DNA from: JBCBGF01 sp038526915 | Lineage (GTDB): Bacteria; Pseudomonadota; Alphaproteobacteria; Rhodobacterales; Rhodobacteraceae | Assembly (NCBI GenBank): GCA_038526915.1 | Contig: JBCBGF010000004.1 | Coordinates: 1-64,000 of the forward strand | Direction: 5' to 3' | DNA length: 64,000 nucleotides | Shown here: positions 42,890-52,314 of the stretch, one piece after another | Layout: the number at the start of each line of letters is the position of its first letter | Position numbering within the stretch: position 1 is the stretch's first letter | Program-made: the position numbers and the translations under genes | The notes under the pieces: generated by a model | What the model was told of the DNA's origin: nothing | Databases searched by the model: none | What the model saw: the letters and a program-made list of their open reading frames with translations, nothing else

Positions 42890-44812
42890 CTAGGCCGTAG
42901 GCTCCGGCTCCAGCCCGCCGTCATCCGTGGGCTTGGACCGCGGCTTGGTCTTCGGGATCGCCGTTATCGAGGGCGCGTTGCCCTGGCTTGGCGTATCATC
43001 CTCATCATCGCCGCGGTTCAAAGGCTCACCCGCGATCACGCGCGTGATCTCATTGCCCGTCAGCGTTTCGTATTCCAAGAGGCCTTGGGCCAGACGTTCC
43101 AGATCGTCGCGCTTCTCCGTCAAGATCCGCTTGGCGGTCTCATACCCGGTGTCGACGATTTCCTTCACTTTGTCGTCAATCGTCTTTTGCGTGATGCCAG
43201 AGTGGTTCGACCCACCGCCATAGTTGCCCAGATAGGACTGTTGCTCATTGGCATAGTCGACATAGCCTAGCTCTTCGGCAAACCCGAACTGTGTGACCAT
43301 CGCACGGGCGATCTTTGACACCTGTTGGATGTCCGAGGCCGCGCCCGAGGTGACATTTTCTTTGCCAAACACCAGCTCTTCAGCCACACGCCCGCCCATC
43401 GCCATAGCGATCTTAGACGTGTACTTGCGGTAGCTGACCGACAGTTGATCCCGCTCAGGCAGCGACAGAACCAGTCCCAGCGCGCGACCGCGCGGGATGA
43501 TCGTGGCTTTGTGGATCGGATCGTGATCGGGGACATTCAGGCCGACAATCGCATGACCTGCCTCGTGATAGGCGGTCAGCTTTTTCTCGTCCTCGGTCAT
43601 GACCATGGACCGGCGTTCGGCCCCCATCATCACCTTGTCCTTGGCGTTCTCGAAATCTTCCATCGTTACGAACCGTCGACCGACACGCGCAGCCATCAGG
43701 GCGGATTCGTTAACGAGGTTTGCAAGATCCGCACCCGAGAAGCCGGGTGTCCCCCGCGCGATGATGCGCAGGTCGACGTCGGGGCCCAGCGGCACCTTGC
43801 GGGCATGGACGCCCAGGATTTTCTCACGGCCCTTGATGTCGGGGTTGGGCACCTGCACCTGACGGTCGAAGCGGCCCGGGCGCAGCAGCGCGGGATCGAG
43901 CACGTCGGGGCGGTTGGTGGCGGCCACGATGATGATGCCTTCGTTGGCCTCGAACCCGTCCATCTCAACCAGCAACTGATTCAGCGTCTGTTCGCGTTCG
44001 TCGTTGCCACCGCCGTAGCCAACGCCACGCGAGCGACCGACGGCGTCAATCTCGTCGATGAACACGATGCAAGGCGCGTTCTTCTTGGCCTGCTCGAACA
44101 TGTCGCGCACACGGCTCGCACCGACGCCCACGAACATTTCCACAAAATCCGAGCCCGAGATGGTGAAGAAGGGCACGCCCGCCTCCCCCGCAATCGCGCG
44201 AGCCAGAAGCGTTTTACCCGTACCCGGCGGGCCGACCAGCAGCGCACCTTTGGGGATTTTGCCGCCGAGGCGTGAGAATTTCTGAGGATTGCGGAGGAAT
44301 TCGACGATCTCTTCCAGTTCTTCCTTGGCCTCGTCGATGCCGGCCACGTCATCGAACGTAACCCGGCCATGCTTTTCGGTCAGAAGCTTCGCGCGCGATT
44401 TGCCAAAGCCCATGGCGCCACCGCGGCCACCGCCCTGCATCCGGTTCATGAAGTAGATCCAGACGCCGATCAGGATGATGAACGGCAGGAATGTCATTAG
44501 GATAGTGGTGAAGCCCGATTGTTCCTGTGGCCGCGCGTTTACGGTGACGTTTGCATCGATCAGACGATCGGTGATATCCGCGCCATCGGGCCGGATTGTC
44601 ACGTAATCGTTACCATCGGCGCTGCGGAACATCACCCGCTCACCATCCAGGGTCACATTGGCGACTTGGCCGCTATCGACCAGCGTCACGAACTCAGAAT
44701 AGCTGATCGAGCGCGACGACATCGTCGACTGACCGCCGGAAAACAGGTTGAATAGCGCCAGGATCAGCAGAAACAGCACGACCCAAAAGGCGATATTGCG
44801 CGCATTGCCCAA
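42890..44812 (-). CDS. ftsH: ATP-dependent zinc metalloprotease FtsH
   Basis: FtsH degrades misfolded membrane proteins and key cytoplasmic regulators. The 640-residue protein starts at TTG 44812 (LGNARNIAF), which has AAAGGAGA 6 bases upstream; the reading from a GTG 57 bases earlier is less likely. Two membrane helices (about residues 5-24 and 98-116) flank a periplasmic region. The AAA Walker A is GPPGTGKTLLARA, Walker B is IVFIDEIDAVGR, and the zinc motif is HEAGH. The tail is acidic and proline-rich. It ends the long minus-strand tol/ruv series and is followed by a strong terminator. Confidence 0.96.
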   Translation of the reverse strand: MGNARNIAFWVVLFLLILALFNLFSGGQSTMSSRSISYSEFVTLVDSGQVANVTLDGERVMFRSADGNDYVTIRPDGADITDRLIDANVTVNARPQEQSGFTTILMTFLPFIILIGVWIYFMNRMQGGGRGGAMGFGKSRAKLLTEKHGRVTFDDVAGIDEAKEELEEIVEFLRNPQKFSRLGGKIPKGALLVGPPGTGKTLLARAIAGEAGVPFFTISGSDFVEMFVGVGASRVRDMFEQAKKNAPCIVFIDEIDAVGRSRGVGYGGGNDEREQTLNQLLVEMDGFEANEGIIIVAATNRPDVLDPALLRPGRFDRQVQVPNPDIKGREKILGVHARKVPLGPDVDLRIIARGTPGFSGADLANLVNESALMAARVGRRFVTMEDFENAKDKVMMGAERRSMVMTEDEKKLTAYHEAGHAIVGLNVPDHDPIHKATIIPRGRALGLVLSLPERDQLSVSYRKYTSKIAMAMGGRVAEELVFGKENVTSGAASDIQQVSKIARAMVTQFGFAEELGYVDYANEQQSYLGNYGGGSNHSGITQKTIDDKVKEIVDTGYETAKRILTEKRDDLERLAQGLLEYETLTGNEITRVIAGEPLNRGDDEDDTPSQGNAPSITAIPKTKPRSKPTDDGGLEPEPTA

Positions 44813-44899
44813 GGAAAATCTCCTTTGAATTGCGGTGTGGCGCGGGAATTGGGCCTGCGCCTCCGTCACCGATGTAAAATAGAGGTTTGGGGCAGATGT

Positions 44900-46141
44900 T
44901 CAATGAGTCATCAGTGATGCGGCAAAATCGACCGGGGGCGTGATTTTGGCCGTCCATCCCGCGCCAAAGGCCGCAATGGGGGCAGCGACCAATCGGTCCC
45001 CCTGCCAGACAGCGGGTGAGGCCAAGAGTGAGGCCCGCGGCAGGCCGGTGGCGCGCCAGTCCGGGCAGTGCATGACAGCCTCGCCCAGGGCGCCGATTTC
45101 ATAGCCCGGTTGACCGTCGCCCGAGACCGTCCACCGTCCGTCCCAAACGGCGCCCAGAGGCACCCGAAGCCCTTCGACCGCGGCGTATTCGCGGGCAATG
45201 CGCACGGTCAGATCCGTGATCATGACGCGGCAGCCGTGCAGGGTTGTGTTGCGCACCTCGGAAATCGCGGCTTCGAGATCGGCCAGGGGGGCCCGGCGCG
45301 GCGGGTATTCGGACGTGGCCACCCATTGCAGCGCGCCGGCCAGGATGCGGCGGCGCAACTCGGCGGGGAGTTGGTTCAGAGCAGTTCGGTCAAACACCAG
45401 ATCGCCGGAGATCACGCTGGCGCTGCGGTTGGCCCAATCCGACGCGGTTTTCCCGAGTGCGTTCCGGGCATCGGAGAGGTGGTGCGCTGCGGTGGCGATT
45501 GCGGCCCTGTCGAGGCCGAGGGGTGCGAGATGTTCCAGCGCCTGTCGTGCCTTTACGCGATCAAAGGCGGTGTCGTCGTTGCTGGGGTCGTCGGCCCAGC
45601 GGATGCGCCTGTCTTCCAGATACGCGCGCAGCGCCGCGCGCGACACCGCCAGAAGCGGGCGGTGGAACTGCATCCCGTCGCGGTCGAAGCGGTCGGCCAT
45701 GGCGGCAAGGCCGTCGACGCCCGCGCCCCGCGCGAGGCGCATCAGAAAGGTTTCGGCCACGTCGTCTTGCGTATGGCCCAGGGCGACCGAAGCGATATCG
45801 TTAGCCCGCGCCCAGTCCGCCAGCAGTGAATAGCGTGTGCGGCGGGCCTGATCCTGCAAATTGCCTTTGCCATCCCACCCGTCCCACGTCAGCACCGTGT
45901 GCGGCAGACCCAGGCCTTCGCAGAGCGCGGTGACATGGGCCGCCTCACCCGCCGAGCCGGGGCGCAGCCCGTGATCCACGGTGGCGACATGCAGGTCGGG
46001 GTGGCGCCAGTCGGCCAGAAGGTGCAACAGGGCCAGGCTGTCGCTGCCGCCTGACACCGCGACGCCCAGGCGGGCCGGGCGGCTGCGCGCATAGAACTCA
46101 GCGAGCGTTGCCAGCAAATCGCCGGTTTGGGTCACCCGCAT
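44900..46141 (-). CDS. tilS: tRNA(Ile)-lysidine synthase
   Basis: TilS converts the wobble C of the CAU-anticodon isoleucine tRNA to lysidine, so that it reads AUA. The 413-residue protein has the ATP-binding PP-motif AVSGGSDSLALLHLLADW (about residues 28-45) and the HTQDDVAETFLMRL segment with the catalytic Asp and Arg region. The C-terminal part is shorter and less conserved than in E. coli. ATG 46141 overlaps the cpoB stop by 10 bases, so it is coupled to the tol-pal genes. ftsH follows by 87 bases, the usual order. Confidence 0.93.
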   Translation of the reverse strand: MRVTQTGDLLATLAEFYARSRPARLGVAVSGGSDSLALLHLLADWRHPDLHVATVDHGLRPGSAGEAAHVTALCEGLGLPHTVLTWDGWDGKGNLQDQARRTRYSLLADWARANDIASVALGHTQDDVAETFLMRLARGAGVDGLAAMADRFDRDGMQFHRPLLAVSRAALRAYLEDRRIRWADDPSNDDTAFDRVKARQALEHLAPLGLDRAAIATAAHHLSDARNALGKTASDWANRSASVISGDLVFDRTALNQLPAELRRRILAGALQWVATSEYPPRRAPLADLEAAISEVRNTTLHGCRVMITDLTVRIAREYAAVEGLRVPLGAVWDGRWTVSGDGQPGYEIGALGEAVMHCPDWRATGLPRASLLASPAVWQGDRLVAAPIAAFGAGWTAKITPPVDFAASLMTH

Positions 46142-46953
46142 CCCTGGCTGGCGCGGGCGGCTTGCGCATCAAGTGATGCAGCCGAAGCGGGGAAGCGCGT
46201 TGTGACTTCGCCCAACATCAGGCAGCTTTCGTTGACCTGGCCCAGTTGGCCAAGCGACAGGCCAAGCCGCAGCAATGCGTCCGGCGCCATGACGCCATTG
46301 GGATCGCCTGAGAAGCTTTCCAGATAGGCGCGGGCCGCGGCCTCCCCATCGCCCATAGCGGCCAAAGCCTCACCCCGCCAAAAATGCGCCTCGCCCGTCA
46401 GGGGGCCACCGATATAGGTATCGGTGAATGTCGAAAACTGCGTGGCCGCGAGGGCATAGTCACCTGCGTCGAGCGATGCCTTGGCGGCATCGAAATCGGC
46501 TTGTTCGCCCACGGCCAACTGTGCGCCGCCGGTCTGGGCCGAGGGTGCGGGGAGACCTGTGACGGGCAGGCCCGTGTCCCCGCCCAGCGTCGTGGTTTCG
46601 CCAAGCGTGCTGATATCGCCGCCTTCAAGCTCAACCAGACGGAACTCCAGATCGCCGATCCGGTTGGTGCCGTCCGCCACGATCCGGTCGACGCGGTTTT
46701 GCAGCTGTTCGGTGGTGGCCGTCAGGCGCTGAAGTTCCACCTCAATCGCGTCGATCCGCTCAAGCGCCGATGTTCCGGCAAGGGGCACCGACGGGCTGCC
46801 CGTGGTCGACAACTCCCGCTTCAGGCGCTGGATTTCTACGAAAAGCACCGTCAGTTCCTGACGAATGTCGGCCAACGTCTGCTCGCGGTCTTGGGCAATC
46901 GCCGTGACCGGTGTCAGAGCCAAAGCAGCAGTCAGGAACGCGGCGCGGAGCAT
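46132..46953 (-). CDS. cpoB: Cell-division coordinator CpoB (YbgF) of the Tol-Pal system
   Basis: A 273-residue periplasmic protein that links Tol-Pal to peptidoglycan synthesis at division. A signal peptide ends ATAIAQ (about residue 20), an N-terminal coiled coil (about 25-95, LADIRQELTVLFVEIQRL) follows, and a C-terminal TPR domain covers about 150-270 (FDAAKASLDAGDYALAATQFSTF and LLRLGLSLGQLGQ). It lies 14 bases after pal and overlaps tilS. Confidence 0.93.
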   Translation of the reverse strand: MLRAAFLTAALALTPVTAIAQDREQTLADIRQELTVLFVEIQRLKRELSTTGSPSVPLAGTSALERIDAIEVELQRLTATTEQLQNRVDRIVADGTNRIGDLEFRLVELEGGDISTLGETTTLGGDTGLPVTGLPAPSAQTGGAQLAVGEQADFDAAKASLDAGDYALAATQFSTFTDTYIGGPLTGEAHFWRGEALAAMGDGEAAARAYLESFSGDPNGVMAPDALLRLGLSLGQLGQVNESCLMLGEVTTRFPASAASLDAQAARASQGCG

Positions 46954-46967
46954 GGTCTCAACCCCTC

Positions 46968-47483
46968 TTAGCTACCCAAGCCCGCGGCAAGTACGGTCAC
47001 CGCGCGACGGTTCTGGCTATAGCACGCCTCGTCCGAGCAGACCTCAAGCGGGCGTTCCTTGCCGTAGGTCACCGTTTGCAGGCGACCGGGGGCGACGCCC
47101 TGGGACACGAGGAAATCCTGAACCGCACTGGCACGGCGGGCACCGAGGGCGAGGTTGTATTCCCGTGTCCCACGTTCGTCCGCGTGGCCTTCGATGATCG
47201 CGGTGTATTCTGGGTTCGATGTCAGGAAGGCGGCCTGCTGGGCCAGCGTGACCTGCGCCTCACTGGTCAGCGTCGACTGATCGACGACGAACAAAACCCG
47301 GTCGCCCACTGTTTGCTGGAAAAACGCAACCGATGTCGGATCGCTGGGATCACCCAGCGCGCTGGTCGACAGCCCGCCGGCCGCGCCTGTTCCGCTGCCA
47401 TCCCCGAACCGGTCCGCGCTGGTCGAGCACGCGCCCAGTGCCGCGACGGCGACCATGAGCAAGGCGTATCGTGTGAAACTCAT
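46968..47483 (-). CDS. pal: Peptidoglycan-associated lipoprotein Pal
   Basis: Pal is the outer-membrane lipoprotein that holds the envelope to peptidoglycan and partners TolB. The 171-residue precursor starts at MSFTRYALL (AGGA 8 bases ahead); an ATG two codons earlier is too near the ribosome site. The lipobox is LGAC (Cys about residue 19). The OmpA domain (about 65-170) carries IIEGHADERGTREYNLALG with the peptidoglycan-binding Asp and Arg. It lies 77 bases after tolB, and cpoB follows by 14. Confidence 0.96.
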   Translation of the reverse strand: MSFTRYALLMVAVAALGACSTSADRFGDGSGTGAAGGLSTSALGDPSDPTSVAFFQQTVGDRVLFVVDQSTLTSEAQVTLAQQAAFLTSNPEYTAIIEGHADERGTREYNLALGARRASAVQDFLVSQGVAPGRLQTVTYGKERPLEVCSDEACYSQNRRAVTVLAAGLGS

Positions 47484-47560
47484 GTGCATGTTCCTGTTGG
47501 TTCAAGCTGCTCTTTGAGCGCGATCCTACCATTCCCCGCGCCCGATGAAAACGCGCCTTT

Positions 47561-48898
47561 CTATTGCAGAAGCGGAGACCAGGCCGGGTCGGAGCCTGAG
47601 CCGTCGATGGGCACGCGGCGCAGGTTGCGGCCCGATATGTCGACCGAAAAGAGGGCCGGTCGCCCTGTGGCCCCGGCGGTTTCGCGGGTGAACATGATGA
47701 CCCGGCCATTGGGCGACCATGTGGGACCTTCATCCAGGAACGAGGCCGTCAGAAGCCGTTCTTCGCTGCCATCGGTGCGCATGACGCCGATGTGGAACCG
47801 CCCCTGGTTTTGTTTGGTGAAGGCGATCAGATCGCCACGGGGCGACCAGACGGGTGTACCGTAGCGACCGGGGCCAAAGCTGATCCGGCGCGGCTCGCCC
47901 CCGCGGGCGGGCATGATGTAGAGCTGTTGCGAGCCGGAGCGGTCGCTCTCAAACACGATCTGGCTGCCATCGGGGGAAAAGCTCGGCGCGGTTTCGATGG
48001 AGGGGGCCGAGGTCAGGCGCTGGCTTTGGCCGCTGCGCAGATCGAGGGTGTAGATATCGGTGTTGCCCCGTTGCGAGAGCGAATAGACCACCGTTTGCCC
48101 ATCCGGCCCATAGCGCGGGGCGAAGGTCATGGCCTCTGCCGGCACGTTGAGCTGGCGGCGCTGAACCGTGGCCACGCTGAGCTCATAGATCTGGGGGAAG
48201 CCGGTCTCGTAGCTGGTGTAGAGCACGCGGTCGCCCAAGGGCGAGAAGCGCGGTGCGAGGACGATGGCGGAGGCATCGGTCAGGAACTGCAGATTGGCGC
48301 CGTCGTAATCCATCACGGCCAGACGCTTTTCCCGCGCGTTCTTGGGTCCGGTTTCTGAGACGAAGACCACGCGGCTGTCGAAATAGCCCGCCTCGCCCGT
48401 GATCCGGCCATAGACCTGATCGGACACCTTATGCGCCATCCGCCGCCAATCATTCGTGTCGCCCACAAATTGCAGACCTTCGCCCAAGGGCGCTTCGGAG
48501 AAGACGTCGAACAGGCGGAACTTGACGATCAGACGCCCGTCGCTGGCCACATTGACTGAGCCGGTGACGAGCGCCTGTGCATTGATCGCCTTCCAATCGG
48601 CGTATTGGACCGGGCTGTCGAAGTTGGTGACTTGAGAGATGAAGGCGCTTTGCGGGATTTCGCGGAAGAGGCCGGTGCCGGCAAGGTTCTGCCCGATGAG
48701 CTGACTGATCGACCCGGCAAAGGTGTTGGCGGCGGGCGTTTCGGCCACAAAGCTCGACACGGCGAAGGGCAGAGGTTCGATCACCCCTTCGGTGATCTCG
48801 ATCCGCAAGGGGCCCTGCTGGGCATGGCCGGGATAGGGCAGAAACGCGAGGCCTACCGCCATCAGATACAGGGCCGTCAGGTAGCGTGCTATGCTCAT
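47561..48898 (-). CDS. tolB: Tol-Pal system beta-propeller protein TolB
   Basis: TolB is the periplasmic partner of Pal. The 445-residue precursor starts at MSIARYLTAL with a signal peptide ending GHAQ (about residue 25). The N-terminal domain (about 30-160) precedes a beta-propeller of repeated segments such as APRFSPLGDRVLYTSYE, SPDGSQIVFESDRSG and SPRGDLIAFTKQ (about 190-440). The ATG overlaps the tolA stop (ATGA); a longer reading upstream inside tolA is rejected. Confidence 0.96.
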   Translation of the reverse strand: MSIARYLTALYLMAVGLAFLPYPGHAQQGPLRIEITEGVIEPLPFAVSSFVAETPAANTFAGSISQLIGQNLAGTGLFREIPQSAFISQVTNFDSPVQYADWKAINAQALVTGSVNVASDGRLIVKFRLFDVFSEAPLGEGLQFVGDTNDWRRMAHKVSDQVYGRITGEAGYFDSRVVFVSETGPKNAREKRLAVMDYDGANLQFLTDASAIVLAPRFSPLGDRVLYTSYETGFPQIYELSVATVQRRQLNVPAEAMTFAPRYGPDGQTVVYSLSQRGNTDIYTLDLRSGQSQRLTSAPSIETAPSFSPDGSQIVFESDRSGSQQLYIMPARGGEPRRISFGPGRYGTPVWSPRGDLIAFTKQNQGRFHIGVMRTDGSEERLLTASFLDEGPTWSPNGRVIMFTRETAGATGRPALFSVDISGRNLRRVPIDGSGSDPAWSPLLQ

Positions 48899-50001
48899 TT
48901 CAACCTCATTCCTTCGGGATTGAAGGTCATCTCGATCTCTCGCCAATGGTCGTATTTCTCGGCCGGCAGCGGGAAGCCGCCGCGTTGGCAGCGCAGGATC
49001 GCGCGGCGGGCCTTTTCAAAGGCGGCGCGCTGGGCGTTGGTGTCGCCGCCGGTGGCATCGACCTGGCGCACCTGGTTATTCACCACCGTGCCGTCGGGGT
49101 TCATGGTGACTGCGACCGTCACCACCACGTTTGCTGATTGCGAGCCCACGTCGACGGACCAGCAGTTTTGGACCGCCACGCGGAAGGCATCACGCTCCCC
49201 CCCGCTGAGCGGTGGGCCGGTGGGCACCGGAGTGGGTTGGGGGATGCCGCTATCCGCGGCTTCAGCCACAGCAGCCGCGACAGCGGCGGCCAGTGGGTCT
49301 TCGGGTTCTGCCTCAGGCTCTGGTTCAGCCTCTGCAACCTGGGGCGCAGGCCGGTTCGGGCGCGACTGGGGGCGGGGGGAGGCCGCGGGTGCGGTCTCAG
49401 CGGTCTCTTCGGCCTCGGTCACAATCTCGGTGGTGGCTTCTTCCGGGGCTGCGGCCTCTTGATCTTCCACAGGGGCTTCGGCGATGGGATCGGGGGCGGT
49501 CTGTTCCACGACCTCTGGCGCGGCCTCCACCCCCGGGGCCGACGGTGCGGCGGGCACCGGGGCGACACGGTCCGCTGGGGCGGGCGCGCTTTCGGTGGGG
49601 CCGAGGGGGCGGTCATCGATCTCGGCCGGTGGTGCGGGGGCATCGGGCGCTTCATCCGCGACGTCCGCCTCGCTCAGGGGCGCCGGCAGAACGGGGGCGG
49701 GCGTATCGGGGACGTCTGGTGTCGTGGGCGCGGGCAAGGCCGCGATCTGGGGGGCGGCGTCGGCTTCGGGCGCGTCGTCTACCGTCTCATCCGGTGTGGG
49801 CAGGGCGGGCTGGTCGAGCTCCGTCACCGTCTCGGGTGCCGCGGCAGGCGTAAAGAGCGCCGCAAATTCGGCCTCGGAAATCGTGGTGACGTCGGCGACA
49901 GTCATGGGTGGCAACCGGTCACGGGCAAAGACCCCGCCGAACAGAAGCCCCAGGACGAACAGCCCATGCGCCGCCCCGGATATCGTGTATCCGATCTGCA
50001 C
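48895..50001 (-). CDS. tolA: Tol-Pal system protein TolA
   Basis: TolA spans the periplasm and couples inner-membrane TolQR to Pal/TolB. The 368-residue protein has one N-terminal helix (about residues 5-24), a long low-complexity middle (about 50-255) dominated by Pro, Ala, Glu and Asp, and a C-terminal TonB/TolA-like domain (about 275-368, LSGGERDAFRVAVQNCWSVD). E. coli TolA has a Lys/Ala-rich helical middle, so here the linker is acidic and probably extended. GTG start 50001 with GTGAGG seven bases ahead. It is coupled to tolB. Confidence 0.93.
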   Translation of the reverse strand: MQIGYTISGAAHGLFVLGLLFGGVFARDRLPPMTVADVTTISEAEFAALFTPAAAPETVTELDQPALPTPDETVDDAPEADAAPQIAALPAPTTPDVPDTPAPVLPAPLSEADVADEAPDAPAPPAEIDDRPLGPTESAPAPADRVAPVPAAPSAPGVEAAPEVVEQTAPDPIAEAPVEDQEAAAPEEATTEIVTEAEETAETAPAASPRPQSRPNRPAPQVAEAEPEPEAEPEDPLAAAVAAAVAEAADSGIPQPTPVPTGPPLSGGERDAFRVAVQNCWSVDVGSQSANVVVTVAVTMNPDGTVVNNQVRQVDATGGDTNAQRAAFEKARRAILRCQRGGFPLPAEKYDHWREIEMTFNPEGMRLK

Positions 50002-50010
50002 GTGCGCGCC

Positions 50011-50484
50011 TCACTCATCCCGCCCGTCAAGGCGCGGGCCGTCGGTGTCGGTCACCAGCCCGATCGAGGCAAAGCCGCCGGCGTTTAGCGCGCCCATCAC
50101 CTGCATGACCTGCTCGTAAGGGATCGCGCCGTCTGCGCGGAGGAAGATCTTGTCGTCGTCCCGCTCGGTCGCGATGGCCTGCAGGCGGGGGATCAGGTTG
50201 CCAAGCTCCACCTCCGTCGTTTGGATCATCACGCCACCTTCGGCGGTGAGCGTGACGGTCAGCGGCTCTTCCTGTTCGGTGGGCAGGGCCTCGGCGGCAG
50301 TCTTGGGGAGTTCTACGGGCACGCCCACGGTCAGAAGCGGGGCGGCCACCATGAAGATAATCAGAAGGACCAGCATCACATCCACGAAGGGCGTGACGTT
50401 GATTTCCGACATCGGGCGCGCGCGTCTGCGGCGGCGGCGTCTGCCCCCGTCCCCACTACCGCTGTCCATGACGCCAGCCCCCAT
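50011..50484 (-). CDS. tolR: Tol-Pal system protein TolR
   Basis: TolR is the ExbD-like partner of TolQ in the proton-driven motor. The 157-residue protein begins with a Gly/Arg-rich segment, then has one helix (about residues 30-52) carrying the essential Asp in INVTPFVDVMLVLLIIFMV. The periplasmic domain ends with IPYEQVMQVMGALNAGG. It lies 2 bases after tolQ and 9 before tolA. Confidence 0.96.
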   Translation of the reverse strand: MGAGVMDSGSGDGGRRRRRRRARPMSEINVTPFVDVMLVLLIIFMVAAPLLTVGVPVELPKTAAEALPTEQEEPLTVTLTAEGGVMIQTTEVELGNLIPRLQAIATERDDDKIFLRADGAIPYEQVMQVMGALNAGGFASIGLVTDTDGPRLDGRDE

Positions 50485-50486
50485 CG

Positions 50487-51182
50487 TCAGCGATCCAACT
50501 GGCGGCTGAGGATGGTGGCGAACTCATCGGCGAAGGCTTCGTAACCGGACACGATGCGATCACTATCGGCGGACAGCTTGTTATAGAATATCACCGCCGG
50601 GATCGCGGCGAGAAGGCCCAGACCGGTGGCCAGAAGCGCCTCGGCAATGCCGGGGGCCACGACGGCAAGGTTCGTGGACTGCTGTTTCGCGATCTCGATG
50701 AACGAGTGCATGATGCCCCAGACCGTGCCGAAGAGGCCGATGAACGGCGAGGTGGAGCCGACGGTGGCGAGGAGTGCGAGGCCTTTGTTCAGCCCCTCGG
50801 CCTCTTTCGCGATGGCCACATCCATTGAGCGGTCGATCCGCGACTGCGCGCCGGCAATCAGACCGCCATCGTCGCGGTGAGAGCGCCGCCATTCGACCAT
50901 GCCCGACACGAAAACCCGCTCGGACGCCGTGCGGGGGCGGTCTCCGATCTGGTCGTAAAGCTCATCCAGCGGCTGGCCCGACCAGAACGCGCGGTCGAAC
51001 ATGTCGGCCTGCGCGCGGGCGCGGCGGTAGTCGAAGAGTTTCTGGATGATGACGGCCCAGGCCCAGAAGGACGCGAGGACAAGGATGATCATGACGATCT
51101 TGACGGTGATCGTGGCGCGCAGGAATAGGCCCCACATGGAGAAATCAATCTCCTGCGCCACAGCGAGGGTTTCGGTTTCCAT
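50487..51182 (-). CDS. tolQ: Tol-Pal system protein TolQ
   Basis: TolQ is the ExbB/MotA-like pore subunit of the Tol motor. The 231-residue protein starts at METETLAVA (51182). It has three helices (about residues 22-46, 134-160, 172-194), a cytoplasmic loop with ERVFVSGMVEWRR, and the LLATVGSTSPFIGLFGTVWGIMHSF motif. It is the first tol gene after ybgC, with a 104-base gap that may hold a secondary promoter. Confidence 0.96.
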   Translation of the reverse strand: METETLAVAQEIDFSMWGLFLRATITVKIVMIILVLASFWAWAVIIQKLFDYRRARAQADMFDRAFWSGQPLDELYDQIGDRPRTASERVFVSGMVEWRRSHRDDGGLIAGAQSRIDRSMDVAIAKEAEGLNKGLALLATVGSTSPFIGLFGTVWGIMHSFIEIAKQQSTNLAVVAPGIAEALLATGLGLLAAIPAVIFYNKLSADSDRIVSGYEAFADEFATILSRQLDR

Positions 51183-51286
51183 CTGCCTGCTCTTTCCCAA
51201 CTGGCCATGGTTTTCCACGGCTCAACGTTATTCACACCGTAACGGATGCGAAGGGGGAAAGCCAACACAACTCCGTCAGATTCGCC

Positions 51287-51688
51287 CTATTTTTGGGCGG
51301 TATCCAGCGCATGGCGGATGATTGCCGGAAGGCGGGCGGGTTTGCCTGCGCCGGTCAGGGCAACGAGCGTAACCTTGGCGTCGAAGATCGGGGTCGCGTC
51401 GCGCCGGATCTTTTGCCGCAAATGGATGCGGGCGGCTGTCAGGCCGGTGACGGTTGTCTCAACGATCAGCTCATCATCGAATTTCGCCGCAGACAGGTAA
51501 TCGGCCTCGACCCGACGGACGGCGAAGACAATGCCGTCGCGCGCTTTTAGGTCGGACTGGTCGATCCCGAGCGAGCGCACGAACTCGGTCCGGGCGCGTT
51601 CGATGAATTTGAGGTAATTGGCATAGTAGACGATGCCGGCGAGGTCGGTGTCTTCGTAGTAGACACGGGCCGTGAAGCTGTGGGTCAT
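51287..51688 (-). CDS. ybgC: Tol-Pal-associated acyl-CoA thioesterase YbgC
   Basis: YbgC is a hotdog-fold thioesterase that is regularly encoded with tolQR. The 133-residue protein has the active-site Asp in YYEDTDLAGIVYYANYLKF (about residues 10-28) and the RRVEADYLSAAKFDDEL strand. It hydrolyses short- to medium-chain acyl-CoA or acyl-ACP; its link with Tol is not fully understood. The ATG overlaps the stop of the preceding gene by four bases. Confidence 0.95.
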   Translation of the reverse strand: MTHSFTARVYYEDTDLAGIVYYANYLKFIERARTEFVRSLGIDQSDLKARDGIVFAVRRVEADYLSAAKFDDELIVETTVTGLTAARIHLRQKIRRDATPIFDAKVTLVALTGAGKPARLPAIIRHALDTAQK

Positions 51689-52314
51689 TGCACGGGCCCC
51701 ATCCGGGCATAGATGCGCAGCGCGTGGCTGGGGTCATCGGCGGCCACGGGCAGCACCGGATCGTAGGCGGCGCGGATGAGGCCGGCGATCTCGGGGCGCA
51801 GGATCGTGGTGCCGGTCTCTGGCACAACAGCAAGCGGCGAGGTCTGCGTGAACGCGGTGTCGGACCACATGAGTATCGACTGCACCACCTGGCTGAGCGC
51901 GAGGGTTTCGGCGGGGACCTGGGACATGTGTTCGTCCATGCCGATGAAGATAAAGCACGCCTTGATTGCGCCGCCGTCGTCGAACCGGAAAATGCGGTAC
52001 TGGTTGGCCTCGGCTGCGATCAGGCGATCAACCAGGGGGCCAAGATCGGGGATCAGGCGGTCGAGGTTGGGGGTGTCGGTCAGTTCCCGCCAGTCGCGGA
52101 AGAAGAACATCATGACATTGATGCCAAGTTCAGGATCGGTCTCGGCCATCTGGTGATTGGCCAGAACGGCCACGGCCTCAAACGCGCCTTTGACGATAGG
52201 CAGCGTCTCAGGCTCCACCCCGAAGACCACTGGAGCGATGGGACGGCCCCAGCGTGCGAAGCGGTAGGTGCCGTCGGAGCGGGTGAAGTGGGCCTGAACG
52301 TCTTCAGGTGTCAT
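51685..52314 (-). CDS. Conserved hypothetical protein between ruvB and ybgC
   Basis: A 209-residue protein that I do not recognise. It has no signal peptide or membrane helix. It contains IAPVVFGVEPETLPIVKGAFEAV, ELGINVMMFFFRDWREL and RIFRFDDGGAIKACFIF, and looks like a compact globular alpha/beta protein. ATG 52314 lies inside the end of ruvB (11-base overlap) and the stop overlaps the ybgC start, so it is coupled to both. Homologues are expected at this position in other Rhodobacterales; an amine-oxidase or DUF annotation is possible. The function is unknown. Confidence 0.8.
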   Translation of the reverse strand: MTPEDVQAHFTRSDGTYRFARWGRPIAPVVFGVEPETLPIVKGAFEAVAVLANHQMAETDPELGINVMMFFFRDWRELTDTPNLDRLIPDLGPLVDRLIAAEANQYRIFRFDDGGAIKACFIFIGMDEHMSQVPAETLALSQVVQSILMWSDTAFTQTSPLAVVPETGTTILRPEIAGLIRAAYDPVLPVAADDPSHALRIYARMGPVQ

